Positions 38,091 through 50,300 of a stretch of 64,000 bases of DNA are shown here, in pieces; positions within the stretch are counted from its first letter, which is position 1, and each line of letters starts with the position of its first letter. Below the pieces are notes generated by a model that had not been told where the DNA came from, did not search any database, and saw only the letters and a list, made by a program, of their open reading frames with translations. The DNA comes from Lithobates sylvaticus (Eukaryota > Chordata > Amphibia > Anura > Ranidae), in the NCBI GenBank assembly GCA_028564925.1, contig CM053033.1, positions 109,786,752-109,850,751 on the forward strand. The letters run 5' to 3'. The position numbers and the translations under genes are program-made.

Positions 38091-39640
38091 TCAGATGTAA
38101 CACGAGAATACTGTGTTTCCCAAATTTGCTGAGATCAGAGAGTTCCGGAGAGACGCCCGCCTCCCCCGGCACCCCAATTGGGAACAAACTGTGCCGAGGA
38201 GAGGCGGGGGATCCCAAATGGGATGAATAGAAGGGAAATTTCCGATGCTATGAGCAAATAGGGTTTCGTATGTACAATGCGTGTTGATTGTTCTTAGTGT
38301 TTCCGCCATGGTGGGCGGATTTGTGTCCCTCCAGTGTCTTACTATAGTAAGTCTGGCTGCTATGAGAATGTTGGATATTAGTTTTCTAACTGGATTAGGG
38401 AATTCGTCTATGCCCAGTGAGAGGAGCGCCAATCCTGGGGATCCCACTACTGTAGTGTTTGTGAAATTTGAGATAGTTTGGAACACTAGCGACCAGTATC
38501 TTTTGACTTGTGTGCACGACCACATTATGTGTATTAGGGTTCCTGTTGCACCGCAGTTCCTCCAACACTGAGAGGATGCGTTCGGGGCGAATTGGGCTAT
38601 TGGGTACGGGGTAAGATACCATCTAAGAAGTAGTTTATGAGATAGCTCCCAGAGGTTGGCGCTTCTCGTGGAAGCATATGTCGTTTTTAAGGCGGATTCC
38701 CATTGTGGGATTGTGTAACTTTCCCCCAAGTCTTTTTCCCAGGACAATATGTGGGCTTGTTTGGAGAATGTCTGTTTATCTTGTAAATGTGTATATATCA
38801 CTGATGTCCCTTTTAATTTTGTGTTGCTGTTGGTGAAGAACATCGCCACCCGCCAGGGGAGTCTAGTTATGACCCTCTCCCTTTTAGTTCTAAAGAAGTG
38901 TGCTAGTTGGAGATATTGGTACTCGTCTGAGGCCGGAATGGAGAATTCAATCTGCAGTGCTCTAAATGTTTTGAGTGTGGGACCTAAAACAGGTCGTTGA
39001 CTTGAATCTCTTGTGCAGTACTGGTCTTCCAGTTTTGCAGAGAGATATTTGGAATCACAAGAGACATGGCCGTTATAGGGAGTTTAAGTGGTATGGTGGG
39101 TCCTTCTGTTGTAGCTGTTTCAATAAGTTCACGCCAAGCATCAGTAGATGCCTGGATGGTAGGAGATATATTGGCCGGTTGGGCATTCTTGGGGTGAAAG
39201 GGGCTTGTTATTAGGTAGTTGTATAAGTTCCTTCCTTTGATTTGGTGATATTCTAGATCCACCCATAGATTTCTACTAATATCAGGGAACCAAGCTTTAA
39301 CTTGGGTCAGAACTGTGGCCGTGTAATAGTCCTTTATTGAGGTATAGCCTATTCCTCCTGCTGATTTTAATTTGATAAGCTTGTGGAAAGCACAGCGTGC
39401 CTTTTTCCCTGTCCATAAGTATCTATTTAGTTCCCTTTGTGCTTGTTGGAAGAAGAATTCAGGGATTGGAATTGGTAGTGTTCTGAACAGATAGAGAAAC
39501 TGTGGTAGAATTTGCATTTTAAATGCCGCTAACCTCCCTGTCCATGAAAGTTCAAATTTCTGTAGGGATGATAGTTTATTATTTAGTGCAGATAAAAAGG
39601 GAATGTAATTCATTTTGACCAGGTCTGAGACATGAGGGGT
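38091..39640 (-). pseudogene. LINE ORF2, C-terminal part
   Basis: The stretch at 38984-39613 encodes LSWTGRLAAFKMQILPQFLY, ELNRYLWTGKKARCAFHKLI and AGGIGYTSIKDYY, the conserved region after the reverse transcriptase. The stretch at 38091-38849 encodes the zinc-like CWRNCGATGTLIHIMWSC (C-x3-C-x7-H-x4-C) near the C-terminus. The two parts are in different frames, with a break near 38850-38980. The 38091 stop is the probable natural end of ORF2. Confidence 0.85.
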
Positions 39641-39656
39641 GAGGGTGATTCCCAGG

Positions 39657-40843
39657 CAGTGCTCGACGAATACCAGGCGCCAGGTCGCATTGGCGACTAG
39701 AATTAGCGACCTGGCGACTGGGGCAGCACAGCTGGGGGTATCCTGACTTTAGTGCACCCCCCCCCCCGCGCGCGATCGCGATGGGCCGCGCCGGCCGGTA
39801 ATTGAGGCCCCGGCTTTGCGGCCTTGTGCAGTCCTATGGTACCTTCTATAATCTGGCGCCCTCTTGTGGTGGCCGTTGGTATGACACCCAGCAATACTAA
39901 TAGGCAGGCAGTGAAAACAAAACAGCCTTATCTCCTTCACTTAGAACCCCCAAACATTATATATATTTATTTTTCTAACACCCTAGAGAATAAAATGGCG
40001 GTGGTTGCAATACTTTCTGTCACACCGTATTTGCGCAGCGGACTTACAAGCGCACTTTTTTGGGAAAAAATACTTTTTTTAATTAAAAAAAATAACACAA
40101 CAGTAAAGTTTGCCCAATTTTTTTTTATATTGTGAAAGATAATGTTACGGCGAGTAAATTGATGCCAAACATGTCTCGCTTCAAAATTTTGCCCGCTCGT
40201 GGAATGGCGACAAACGTTTACCCTTTAAAATCTCCATAGGTGACATTTAAAAAAATTCTACAGGTTGCATGTTTTGAGTTACAGAGGATGTCTAGGGCTA
40301 GAATTATTGCTCTCGCTCTACCGATCACGGCAATACCTCACGTGTGGTTTGAACACCGCTTTCATATGCGGGCGCTACTCTTCTGCAAACAAGCTCGGCG
40401 GGACGGGCGCGTTTAAAATTATTATTATTTTTTTTTTCTTATTTATTTTAACTTTTAATTTTTTCACTGTTCTTTTGAAAAAAAATTGTGTCACTTTTAT
40501 TCCTATTACAAGGAATGTAAACACCCCTTGTAATAGAAAAAAGCATGACAGGACCTCTTAAATATGAGATCTGGGGGTCAAAAAGACCTTGGATCTCATA
40601 TTTACACTAAAATGCAAAAAAAAATAATTGCCATTTGAAAAAAAAAAAAAAAATGTCCCTTTTTAAGAGCTATGGGCAGAAGTGACGATTTGAAGTCGCT
40701 TCTGCTCTGCAATGACTTGGAGACAGGCGGGGGCCATCTTCCCTTCACTCGTCTCCATGTCGTTAAAAAAAAAAAAAAAAGAAAACCTGGCTCCTAACTT
40801 TTTCAGCTGGCTCCTAGATTCCAAGCAAATTTGTCAAGCCCTG
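39657..40843. mobile_element. hAT element inserted in LINE ORF2, 8-bp target duplication
   Basis: The termini are CAGTGCTCGACGAAT and ATTTGTCAAGCCCTG, with TTCCCAGG duplicated exactly at 39649-39656 and 40844-40851. It splits the LINE between the reverse transcriptase and C-terminal parts. The interior from about 39935 to 40790 is the middle of a TTAA-type repeat, without that repeat's ends. The 3' end of another copy is at 52790-52857. Confidence 0.92.
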
Positions 40844-40851
40844 TTCCCAGG

Positions 40852-42003
40852 TATGCTATACCTTTTGTCTTTCCATGTGTAAGGGAAGTTACTTGAGATG
40901 TATTGCCTTGTTGCCTGAGATAGTCCTAGACCCATTAGATATGACTTGGATTCATTGACTTTATAGTATGATAGTTCATTGAACATCTGGAGGGTTTGGT
41001 GTACCGAAGCCAAGGAAGTAGGAGGGTTAGTGAGCATTAGGATAATGTCATCCGCGAAGAGACTGATAGTGTGCATTTTACCATCCACCGTCACCCCAGT
41101 AATTTCAGGGTGCTGGCGAATGTATGCTGCCATGGGTTCCATTAGTAAGTTAAAAATAAGAGGTGACAGGGGGCATCCCTGTCGAGTGCCGTTAGTGATG
41201 TTGAAGGGGGTAGATAACATTCCTGACACGTAGACTTGGGCTGATGGATTTGTGTATAATGCCATAATGGCCTGTAGGATATGGCCTGTAAAGCCGAATT
41301 TGCAGAGGACTTGCTTAAGGTAGTCCCAATGTATGCGGTCAAACGCCTTCTCTGCATCCAGCGCTAGGAGCAGATAAGGCGTTTTGGTTTTGTTTGTGAG
41401 ATGAATTATATTTATTAAACGTCTAGTGGCGTCCGCTGTCTGGCGACCCTTGGTGAAACCGGACTGGTCAGGGTGGATTAGTGAGGGCAGTAGCTCTACC
41501 AGTCTAGTGGCTATTAATTTGGCGTAGATCTTTAGATCGTTGTTGAGTAAAGAAATTGGGCGGAAATTTTTCGGGGTATCAGGTACCTTCTCTGGCTTCG
41601 GTAGTGCAACGATCATAGCTTTCAGCATTTCAGATGGAAAGTGTGAGGAGGCAGCAGCACAATTAAATATACCGACCATTTTGGGAGCTAAAGTGTCTAT
41701 AAATGTCTTAAAGTATTCTCCTGTGAAACCGTCAGGTCCAGGAGATTTGTTATTGGGAAGAGTTTTGATTGCTTGGGAAACTTCCTGAATTGTAAATGGT
41801 GAGTTTAGTACCACAATTTGCTCTTCAGAGAGGTGGGGGATGTTTACTTTGTTCAGAAATTCTGCTATTTTGTGTGGTAAGGGTTGTATCGTGTTGGTGT
41901 CATCTTTTAAGTTGTATAAAGAGCCGTAATATGCACTGAATGCATCTGCTATAGCTTGGGGGTGGTATAGTTTGGATTGCGTATGAGGGTGTAGGATATG
42001 CAC
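40852..42003 (-). pseudogene. LINE ORF2, reverse transcriptase part
   Basis: An open minus-strand stretch of about 380 codons carries KSPGPDGFTGEYFK, FRPISLLNNDLKIYAKLIAT, LALDAEKAFDRIHWDYL, GTRQGCPLSPLIFNLLMEP and SLFADDIILMLTNP, the last containing the catalytic aspartate pair. It is intact through every catalytic motif and is cut off only by the hAT insertion. It is joined to the endonuclease part through a shifted frame near 42003-42224. Confidence 0.92.
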
Positions 42004-42135
42004 TTTTTTTGACTTGTATCTAATCCCTCTGAGGCGGGATGCTAGTAGTTTCCCGTCATCTTCAACCTCCTGGAAGACTTTTCAAAGTCCTCCAGCAGTA
42101 TGAGACGGAGTTCTTGACGTAATTCCGCCAATTTT

Positions 42136-43134
42136 TCAGTTAGTGCAATGGAGGGCTGTGCTTTGTTTTGGGTGTCTAGAGTATGGATTTGGGTTGTTAT
42201 ATTTAGTATGCGCTGCCCCCTCATTCTTTTTTTTCCTAGCTCCCAATTGGATGAGAAGGCCCCGCATGAACGCCTTGTGCGTATTCCACGTCACAAAGGG
42301 GTCCGCTACAGAGCCTTCATTACATTCAAAAAAGTTACGTAATTCAATTGACAATCTGGACTGATCTTCCTGGAACAGCTGCGGGTTGGATCTCCAAATG
42401 TAAGTTGGATTGTTGTTGGATGAGTCATCCACTCGCAGTGTCACCGAGGCGTGATCCGACCAGGTTATATCATTAATGACAGATGCTTTAACCTTCGGTA
42501 GTAACCCTTTGTCTAAAATGAAAAGATCTAGTCTAGTGTAGATTTTGTGGCTGGAGGAAAAAAAGGAGTAGTCTCTTTCATTGGCGTTGATGCATCTCCA
42601 TGCGTCGTATAGTTCATAAGACTGTAGGATGGGTAGAAGAGACGGTAGTTTCCTAGTGGAGGAAGAGCTGGAGTCTACCTTAGGGTCTGGGGGGAGATTA
42701 AAGTCCCCACATAATAACAAGTGACCTTTTTTTACCTGAGAGACTTTCCTCATAAGCTTATGAAAAAAGCCGATCTGGTTGTGATTAGGTGCATAGGCGT
42801 TCACAATTGTGTACGTAGCTGAATTAATGTCGCACACTAGGATGTGGAATCTACCTTGTAGATCTTGGATTTCTTTGTGGAGTTTGAAGGCTACCGAGTC
42901 TCTGATTGCCGTCAATACCCCTCTTTTCTTTTCCTCAGAACTTGCAAAAAAAACATATGGGAATTTGGGGTGAGAGCACCCAGGTTGTGCAGCTTTTTTG
43001 AAATGAGTCTCCTGGACACAAAGGACATCTCCATTGTGTTGAGTAGCCTCCTTCCACATAGATCTGCGCTTGGCGGGGTGGTTGAGTCCCCTAGCGTTGA
43101 TTGTCAGAAAGTTAACGACCATTTGTAATGTCAA
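42136..43134 (-). pseudogene. LINE ORF2, apurinic-type endonuclease part
   Basis: Starts MTLQMVVNFLTINARGLNHP and shows the endonuclease motifs in order: VLCVQETHF with the metal-binding glutamate, VNAYAPN, LLCGDFNLPPD and ITWSDHASVTL with the catalytic serine-aspartate-histidine. The domain is open for about 270 codons. A frameshift at the A run near 42229-42236 separates it from the linker encoded at 42042-42224. This domain nicks target DNA to prime reverse transcription. Confidence 0.92.
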
Positions 43135-43540
43135 GCTGGTGTGTGTAGTGTAGCATGTGTTGGTAACACTTACATCTGATCTTGGAGTGGTCTCGGTTGT
43201 TCCTGGGTTCTGCGAGGAAGTGGCGCATGAAGTTGGAAGTCCATACTAGATGTAACCTTGCATCGGTTTGCTGGTGTTTAGTACTGAGGGCATAAACAGT
43301 AGTCAGGTGAAACAAGAAAATAAACATTGGGCAATGAACAAGAGTCTCCTGTAAGGGAGGAAGAAGGTCATCCTGACCTGGGTGTGACTGATAGTCACTC
43401 AAGATATTTTTGAGGGGTAGGTAAAAAAAAGCGCTATGGCAACAACAAAAAATGCAAATAAAAGAAAAGTTCAGCTTAGCAGCAAATATTTCTCCTAAAC
43501 AGGGAGCGGTAGGTGGGAACTTGTGGTGGCTGCAGGTGAA

Positions 43541-44686
43541 TTAGGTTTGCTTGTGGGCATGTCTGGGGGTGACCAGGTTCCAGTCTTCATCGGTGCGGTG
43601 GGGACTGCAGGATTTGCTGGCCTCCGCTGCATCTGGAATAATTTGCCATTTGTGGAGGAGTTGCATTCCCTTCGCAAGGGTGTCTACAGCGTGATCCTTC
43701 CCATCCTTAGTAATGATTAGCTTTGTAGGGAAACCCCACTTATATGCAATTTTGTGGTTTCTCAGTGCTTTAGAGATCGTGTTAAGGTTTCTTCTTTTTT
43801 GCAGAGTGAATTGGGATAGATCCGCAAAAAATTGCAGGTCTTTGTATTGCGGGGGAAGGTTCTCTTTATTCCTAGATGCGGCCATCAGGCGTTCTTTTAT
43901 ATGAAAGAAATGGAGCCTCAGAATTACGTCCCTGGGTATGTTATCCGGCAGGTGAGATGGTTTGGGCAGCCTGTGGATTCTATCCACTGTGATATCAAGC
44001 TCAGTTAGTTCCGGGATCATGGCTTGGAATAACTGGGTAACATACATTTTCAGATCAGGTTGTGCGACCGATTCGGGGACTCCTCTAATTTTAAAATTAT
44101 TTCTTCTTGAGCGGTCCTCGATGTCCGCCATTTTAGCTTTAATGGCGTCCATTTCGTCTGTATGGTCATCATGGGCGTCCACCAGGTCATTAATGGTGGT
44201 CGCAAACTCCCCCATTTTATGTTCAATGTGGTCTGTTCTAGCAGAAATTTCCTTTAGTTCTATCCCCAGGTTGTGGACACAAGAAAGCATATCGGTATGC
44301 AGAGAGCTCCTTAGGGAGACTAGCATGTCCCTTAGTGTGGTGTCCAGCACAGGCTGGTTAGATGTGGGGAATGTGTCAATAGAGTCAGGGGAGGACACAA
44401 GAGAACTCCCGGAGTCTAGGCCCTGAGAGTGGGAAAGGATGGGATCCGTGGCATCCAGCCTTAATCTGGCTTTCTCTGGGCTTCCCGAGGATGGGGTATG
44501 TATGGGCGATTGTGGGCAGTGTGGTGGGGCCATCCGTTTATTTGGATTACCTTTAGATGATGTCGGCATCGGTGTGCTGAATCTTCCTCGTGTTTCAGGC
44601 CCGCCGCCGCCATCTTGCCTGGGTCCCAGCGGAAAGTATTCAGTCATCTTTTGCGGCTTTTTCATGTTTTTATTCCTCTTGGACAT
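43541..44686 (-). CDS. LINE ORF1, intact
   Basis: A complete 381-residue frame from MSKRNKNMKKPQKMTEYFPL. Residues 1-130 are proline/serine-rich and disordered. The segment around 135-190 is predicted to be coiled coil (IELKEISARTDHIEHKMGEF). ADIEDRSRRNNFKIRGVPE follows, the hallmark of L1-type ORF1 proteins at the entry to the RNA-recognition fold, and then a C-terminal domain including NLPPQYKDLQFFADLSQFTL. The protein would form trimers and bind LINE RNA. Its start lies about 150 bases inside the LINE 5' end. Confidence 0.88.
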   Translation of the reverse strand: MSKRNKNMKKPQKMTEYFPLGPRQDGGGGPETRGRFSTPMPTSSKGNPNKRMAPPHCPQSPIHTPSSGSPEKARLRLDATDPILSHSQGLDSGSSLVSSPDSIDTFPTSNQPVLDTTLRDMLVSLRSSLHTDMLSCVHNLGIELKEISARTDHIEHKMGEFATTINDLVDAHDDHTDEMDAIKAKMADIEDRSRRNNFKIRGVPESVAQPDLKMYVTQLFQAMIPELTELDITVDRIHRLPKPSHLPDNIPRDVILRLHFFHIKERLMAASRNKENLPPQYKDLQFFADLSQFTLQKRRNLNTISKALRNHKIAYKWGFPTKLIITKDGKDHAVDTLAKGMQLLHKWQIIPDAAEASKSCSPHRTDEDWNLVTPRHAHKQT

Positions 44687-44855
44687 TGCCGATCGGTGCC
44701 TCGGTCCTTGTCCCAGCTCCGGTGGGTGATTTCAGCAGTAATTGCTGTGATTGCAGCCTGGTCTGTGCCGGTTTGTCCCTGTGTGCTGCGGAGCTCTCAC
44801 AGAGTGTCCATCTCAGTCCGCGGCAAGCGCCGCCCCCTATAACATACACATTTAA

Positions 44856-45352
44856 CACTCGTGTCTTTAGAAAAATTTGTCCCCCGATGTCCGGTTTAAT
44901 ATAAAAAATCTAAAATTGCTTCCAGGCCGTTCCCATATTGCTTGTGGGCATGTGAAGCCCACAAGCATAATGTTCTGGGATACGGTGCAGCTGAGCGACC
45001 AGCATGCACCGCTCGTCCTCGCGCATTTTCACAGTATCGCAGCACCGTCAACTTCTCAGGTTGTCATCACAACGGGCGGCGGAAGTGCCTGCCCCATTGT
45101 GATGGCAACAAAGTGCTACCCACTGACTCCTGGGAAATGATGACGCACATCTCCCGGGGAGCAGTAGCGAGCGGAGGCGCCGAGGGAAGTGTAGTAAGGA
45201 GCCGCGGTAAGGAAGGGGAAGATTTGAAAGGACCACATGGCAACAAGCATGAAAAGGTAAGTAAAAAAAAAAAAGAAAGTTCTCCAAATGTCATTTATTA
45301 TATTTGCTGCACAATGAAATTTTTTTTTCATGGGTGGAACTCTGCTTTAAGG
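44856..45352. mobile_element. Probable short TTAA-ended repeat
   Basis: Ends GGTGGAACTCTGCTTTAA. It contains a perfect short hairpin, GCTTGTGGGC/GCCCACAAGC, at 44939-44964 and a CpG-rich core. The left end is unclear. Confidence 0.4.
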
Positions 45353-45359
45353 AGCCATT

Positions 45360-45870
45360 CTTCATTCTCCACAAGGGCAAGACCTTTGTCATAAGGTTAT
45401 GTCAGTCTTCCACCTTGATGAAGATGTACTCTTCCCTCTTTGTGCCCTGCTCAAAAGCGCCTAAAAAAAAAAATAGTTTTTCACTTCCTGGTCATGGTCC
45501 GAGCCATCGGAATCTATCTCAAAGCTATAGCTTCTGTCAGGTAGCTGAACTCCCAATTTGTCCTACCCTCAGGACCTTGCAAGGGACATCCTGCTTTAAA
45601 TCTACCATTGCTAGATTGGATGACCACTCTTAAGAGCTTACGTCCTGAAGGACAAAGCTCCTCCTACACTTTTTATATTCTCACTCAACCAGACCAGTGG
45701 AAGTTTCTTGGGCATTCCGACATAAAGCCTCTGTTGCCCAACTTTGTAGAGGGACCACCTGGTTCTCTGTGCATACCTTTACACAGTTCTATCGGGTAGA
45801 TGTCCAGTCTGCTGCTGATATAGCTTTTGGCCACGAGTTCCTGCCCTGGAACTTTGAATTGAGTCTATTT
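45360..45870 (+). mobile_element. DIRS-type tyrosine recombinase fragment (fossil)
   Basis: Plus-strand sequence around 45700-45830 resembles the C-terminal catalytic part of a DIRS-type tyrosine recombinase (for example FRHKASVAQLC and SVHTFTQFYRVDV). It is a broken fragment of about 0.5 kb with no terminal repeats recognised. Confidence 0.6.
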
Positions 45871-46430
45871 TACACATTTTATTTATTTTTTTGCACATCG
45901 CTGCTACCCTAAACAAACAAAAATTAAAATGGATAAAGAATTTTCAATAATGTGATAATCCTGTGAAATATAGTGCAGTGCCGCACACAACATACCACAC
46001 AATTGTGCAAAAAGTCCTCCTTTTTAAAGAAAAAAGTCTAAAACAAGCTACTTGTGCTAGTTGAACAGAAAACGCCTCTGAGCGTAGTACTCTTTATCAC
46101 AGTGGATATAAGGACATTTAAACTACACCACATGCACTCCCAGTCCGTTGGTCAGGGACTTGCCTTACATACAGTATATGACCTACATTAATATGTATTA
46201 AATAGGTCCTAAGCACTTTACATCTTTTAAGAGAAATTTAACCTTCTCAGCTTAGGAGAACCCCCTCACTTCCCGATCAAGAGAAAGATAGGAATGGAAG
46301 TCATACATGGTGTAAAATACTTAAATTAATTAAAACTATGCATAAAAATTAAATATAGAAGATGAACGAGATCCAACCATGCCACTCATTATGTAACCTC
46401 ACAGTTCTCCCTGTCCAACTCAGGACCTCT

Positions 46431-46434
<4 letters not shown>
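45871..46434. other. Unassigned intronic DNA
   Basis: No exon or repeat ends are recognised. Confidence 0.5.

Positions 46435-46495
<61 letters not shown>
46435..46495 (+). repeat. (TG)n microsatellite
   Basis: About 30 TG units. Confidence 0.95.
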
Positions 46496-46497
<2 letters not shown>

Positions 46498-46507
46498 AAA
46501 ACCCATT

Positions 46508-46840
46508 AAGACCACTTTCTCACTGCCAACGTTTTTCAGGCGCTACAGTGTATAGCGCCTGAAAAAAGCTGTTCCATGCACTCCAGTGTGAAAGCTCGAG
46601 GGCTTTCGCACTGGAGCGGTGCGCTGGCATGGCATCACAAAAAGTCCTGCCAGCAACTTCTTTGGAGCGGTGAACCCGCCTCTTCCACCGCTGCTCCCCA
46701 TTGAATTCAATGGGGCAGCCCTGCGATACCGCCGGCAAAGCGCTGCTCCGGCTGCATTTTGCGGGTGGATTTAACCCCTTTTCAGCCGCTAGCGGGACGG
46801 TTTTAACCCCCTGCTAGCGGCTGAAAAGGGGTTAAATCCA
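46508..46840. mobile_element. Harbinger-like MITE, opposite orientation
   Basis: Begins TTAAGACCACTTTCTCACTG and carries CAGGCGCTACAGTGTATAGC, GAGGGCTTTCGCACTGGAG and CCCATTGAATTCAATGGGGC, the reverse of blocks in the MITE at 1157-1579. The right side ends in a palindromic GCCGCTAGCGGGACGG region and is not cleanly bounded. Confidence 0.65.
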
Positions 46841-47349
46841 GGGCAGAGAGCAAAGTGGGGAAATCGCATAACAGTAAAACAGTAAAGCCTAAAATATATA
46901 ATTGGAGGTCTTCTGGCATAGGAATGCATTTTGAAAGTGGCATTATATTCAAGGTGTTGCATTCCAAACAGACTCCTCAGAAGACACTGGGCCCTTTTAG
47001 ATCCTCTGAATATTGGTAGTTGCTTTGTTCAGCTTCTAGAAGTGAAGAAAGATTGCCTTGTGTAAGTGCCAATTTAATCCAGACTTAAACCACCCATACA
47101 CACATTTTTTCTTTAATTTTTGTTTATTCTGAGAGCTGAATAAATAACATTTAACAATCTCCTCTATCCACGCTATGCAGTGGGTATGGATAAGTCTCTG
47201 TAGCTATTGTATTTTGTCAGCCTTTGCTCCTGCCAGCCGAGCAGAACATCAGGGGGGCAAAGGAAAGGTGAATATGTGGTGCTGGGGAAGGGGAGAACAG
47301 ACAGGTTTACTTTAAAGTTGTATCAGGTCTCTGTAGGAATGTTGGGAAC
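46841..47349. other. Unassigned intronic DNA
   Basis: Nothing recognised. Confidence 0.5.
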
Positions 47350-50300
47350 TTCTAAATCATTTTCTCATTTGTTCATTGACAGACACAGCCTTCTTTATTC
47401 AGAACCATAGGGTTATATCGTCTCCACACGAGTAGGACTAGGCAGAACAAAAACAAAACGCCTGGCTACACCCTGTCCTCAGTCAGTATATAACCCCCTC
47501 CCTGCTCTAGGTATTCAGTTTTTTTTCTGCCTAGTGAGGAGTAAGGACCTAGTTCCCTTCTGGGATCTCTAGTCCTGGGAATTTTTTGATTTGTTTTCGC
47601 TTTTCCTGGATTTTTTTTTCCAGTGATGAGATCTACAATCATCTGCCGGGCTGGACACTTGATCCAGTGGTGCACTATGTGCTAGGTCGGCCGGGACATA
47701 GCCCCACTGGACAGGGGCTGGCCCTGCAAGTTGAACGTTTTGTGAGGTTGCATACGACCGGGTCTCTGTGTCGCAGCATTCCTCATGTCCGACAACGTCC
47801 CCCCACTTTGGTGGTGAGGAGGATCTGTCCGGGAGCCCTACCCGTGCATTTCGCTGGAGAGGTAAGTAAGGGGTCCCCCCTCTCCTTCCCTGGAGTGGTG
47901 TGCGGGGTACTCCCTGGGGTGGTGGGTCCCTTCGGGGTTCTCCTCCACCCCCTCCCCTCTTCTCCCCCCCTCCTTCCCAGGTGAGGCCAAAGCTTCAGGC
48001 CTAGGAGCTTTTTGGACACGCGATCCCCCTTTTCCACCTTCTGGGTTGTTACTGGGGGGGCATCTGGTGGTTGGGCCTGGGAAGCGGCTGATCGTATGTC
48101 CTGATCCCGTAATTTAGGCCGTGGCTTTGCCTACCTACCGACCGGGTGTCCGCTTAGGGCTCGGATCGGTCCAGTCCCCCTGCGGCTTTTGCGGCGGCCT
48201 ACTGAGCCGTGGCTTCTGCGGCCTGCTAGGCCTCGTGGCTGCCTCTAGCCAGAGGGGTGGTGCTGTGGGGGGTCCGTGACCCCTGTGAGTGACTCCGGTC
48301 TGTGACCCCTGTGCAGGGCCATGGTCGACATCCCCTATGGGTGGGGTAGCGCTTAGGCATATAGCCTAGCATATGGCACCCCTGCCCTCCCCTACCTCCT
48401 CTGTCTCGAACATTCGCCTCTGTCGCCACAGACGTGGCCCACCTTATTAGGTGATGGCTACGCTCCCTATCCCGTCGGGGAGTGAGGATGACTGCAAAAG
48501 TGCATGAAGTGGCGCTGGTTGTTGCATTTATCAACCTTTCAAGATGGATGCAGCAGAGGCTGCGGCAGAGGGCTGGTACCCCTTTTGGATAAGCCGTCTT
48601 CCGCGGCGAAAGCGATCCTTTCTCCCTATTATTTTGGCAAATTTGTCCATGAAGGCAGGGAGTGTACAAAGTGCCTTTTTGTGTTTCCAAAAACACTTGC
48701 TGTAAGGTACCCCTTTGGGGAGTCCCTCCTTCAGAATTGGACTGTTCCACCAGTAGTGGACCCCCTTTCTCTAGGCTGCTCAAGGCAACCATGGTTCCAA
48801 TAGAGGAATCTCCTGGCTTCTAAGGGTCCAGCTGACATACCCTGAGGAGGAGCAGAATCCCCCTGCCTTTGCTGCATTGGCGGACCTTCTGGTCTAGGCC
48901 AGTGATGGCAAACCTTGGCACCCCAGATGTTTTGGAACTACATTTCCCATGATGCTCATGCACTCTGCAGTGTAGGTGAGCATCATGGGAAATGTAGTTC
49001 CAAAACATCTGGGGTGCCAAGGTTCGCCATCACTGGTCTAGGCGCTGCAGTTTGTCCACTATGCCTCTTGGCCGCAGTTCCCCTGGTTGCTGAGTCTCCG
49101 GCAGTGGTGCTTAGACATGTCATTCAGGGTAGCCCCCCAAAACACATGTCGCGTCTTGTTTTTGTCCAGTTACAAGATAGTTTTCTGGCTGTGTTCCTCC
49201 AAAAGGTCTTTTTGCTTCCAATGGACGTCTGTCGCCAGCCTGCTTGCTGTTCTCCGTGGGTTTGTGCAAGCCCCGTGGCTTCAGAGTGTGATTGTCCCGG
49301 TTCCAGTGCTGGGATCAGTTTCAGGGGTTTTATTCAAACCTGTTCAGTCTTAAAATGGAGGGCATGGTACTTCTAATTTTGGACCTCAAGGCCCTGACCT
49401 GCCTTGTGTGGGTGTAGAGTATTATCAGCGCGTGGTGTTGCCCTTTGATCTGGCCACAACTCCTCGGGTGTTGTCCCGGATCTGGCATGGTTAAGTCGGT
49501 GGGGGTTTGTGGTCCTGGGCAATGTAGTTCCTTTACAGACCTTGACTGATTTCAGTTGGCGTCTATACTATCGGAAGTCTGCTTTGGTCCTGCCAGAATG
49601 TTGCATTATCTGAGCCTGACCAGGCTTTAGCTCTGGCCAGCGTGTTCTTCTCCTGGACAAACTCCAGAAGTTGCTTGCTGAGTTTTTCATTTACTCTGCG
49701 GATCTGCATGTGGGTGTTGGGTCTGATGGTATCTACCTTTTTTGAGGCGATTCCATTTTGCACAGTTCCATACAAGCTCCCTTCGGGGAGATCCTGGCAT
49801 AATGGGACATATCTGATTCAGCTGAGTCAGGAAACCAGAGGTTCTGTAGTGTATTGGCTTTGTTCTCCGGTTCTTTGTTGGGGAAAATCCTTTCTCCCCT
49901 TGTATTGAACATGGTGACCACCAATGCCAGTCTGTCGTTGGCGGAATCCGGACTACCGAGTAATATCCTGGAACTTCAAGCGATCAGACTAGGTCTGGAT
50001 CATGGACGGTTCGACTTCAGAGGCTCCCGGTACCAATCCAGTCGGACAAGGCTGGCTTATGTTCTTCACCAGGGATTGCCAAATAGGCTGTTGGCGGCCC
50101 TGGCTGTTGCCAGTATCCTCCGGTGGACAGAACGGCTCGTTCTGACCCTTTTCTGGCGTACGCATTACAGCAGTGGAATACTGTCCAACGGATACCTCAG
50201 TTGGCTAGGGTTGGACCACGGGGTGGGCCCTTCACTGGGCCGTGTTTCATCGTATTTGTCTCCGCTGGGGCACTCCTGAGGTAGATCTGTTTCGCGTTTT

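Larger units (their letters stand above)
37881..44855 (-). mobile_element. Full-length L1/Tx1-type LINE with 17-bp target duplication
   Basis: The sequence ATAACATACACATTTAA occurs exactly at 37881-37897 and 44839-44855, bounding a minus-strand LINE at 37898-44838. It has a short 5' leader of about 150 bases, ORF1 and ORF2. AATAAA lies about 12 bases before the 3' end, and there is no poly(A) tail or tandem tail. Without the hAT insert (39657-40843) it is about 5.75 kb. The near-intact ORF1 and perfect duplication suggest fairly recent insertion. Confidence 0.93.

Noticed and set aside
48226-48803. Open frames of 188 and 99 residues around 48.2-48.8 kb
   Set aside because: They lie within the broken DIRS copy, are low-complexity, and no conserved domain can be named.
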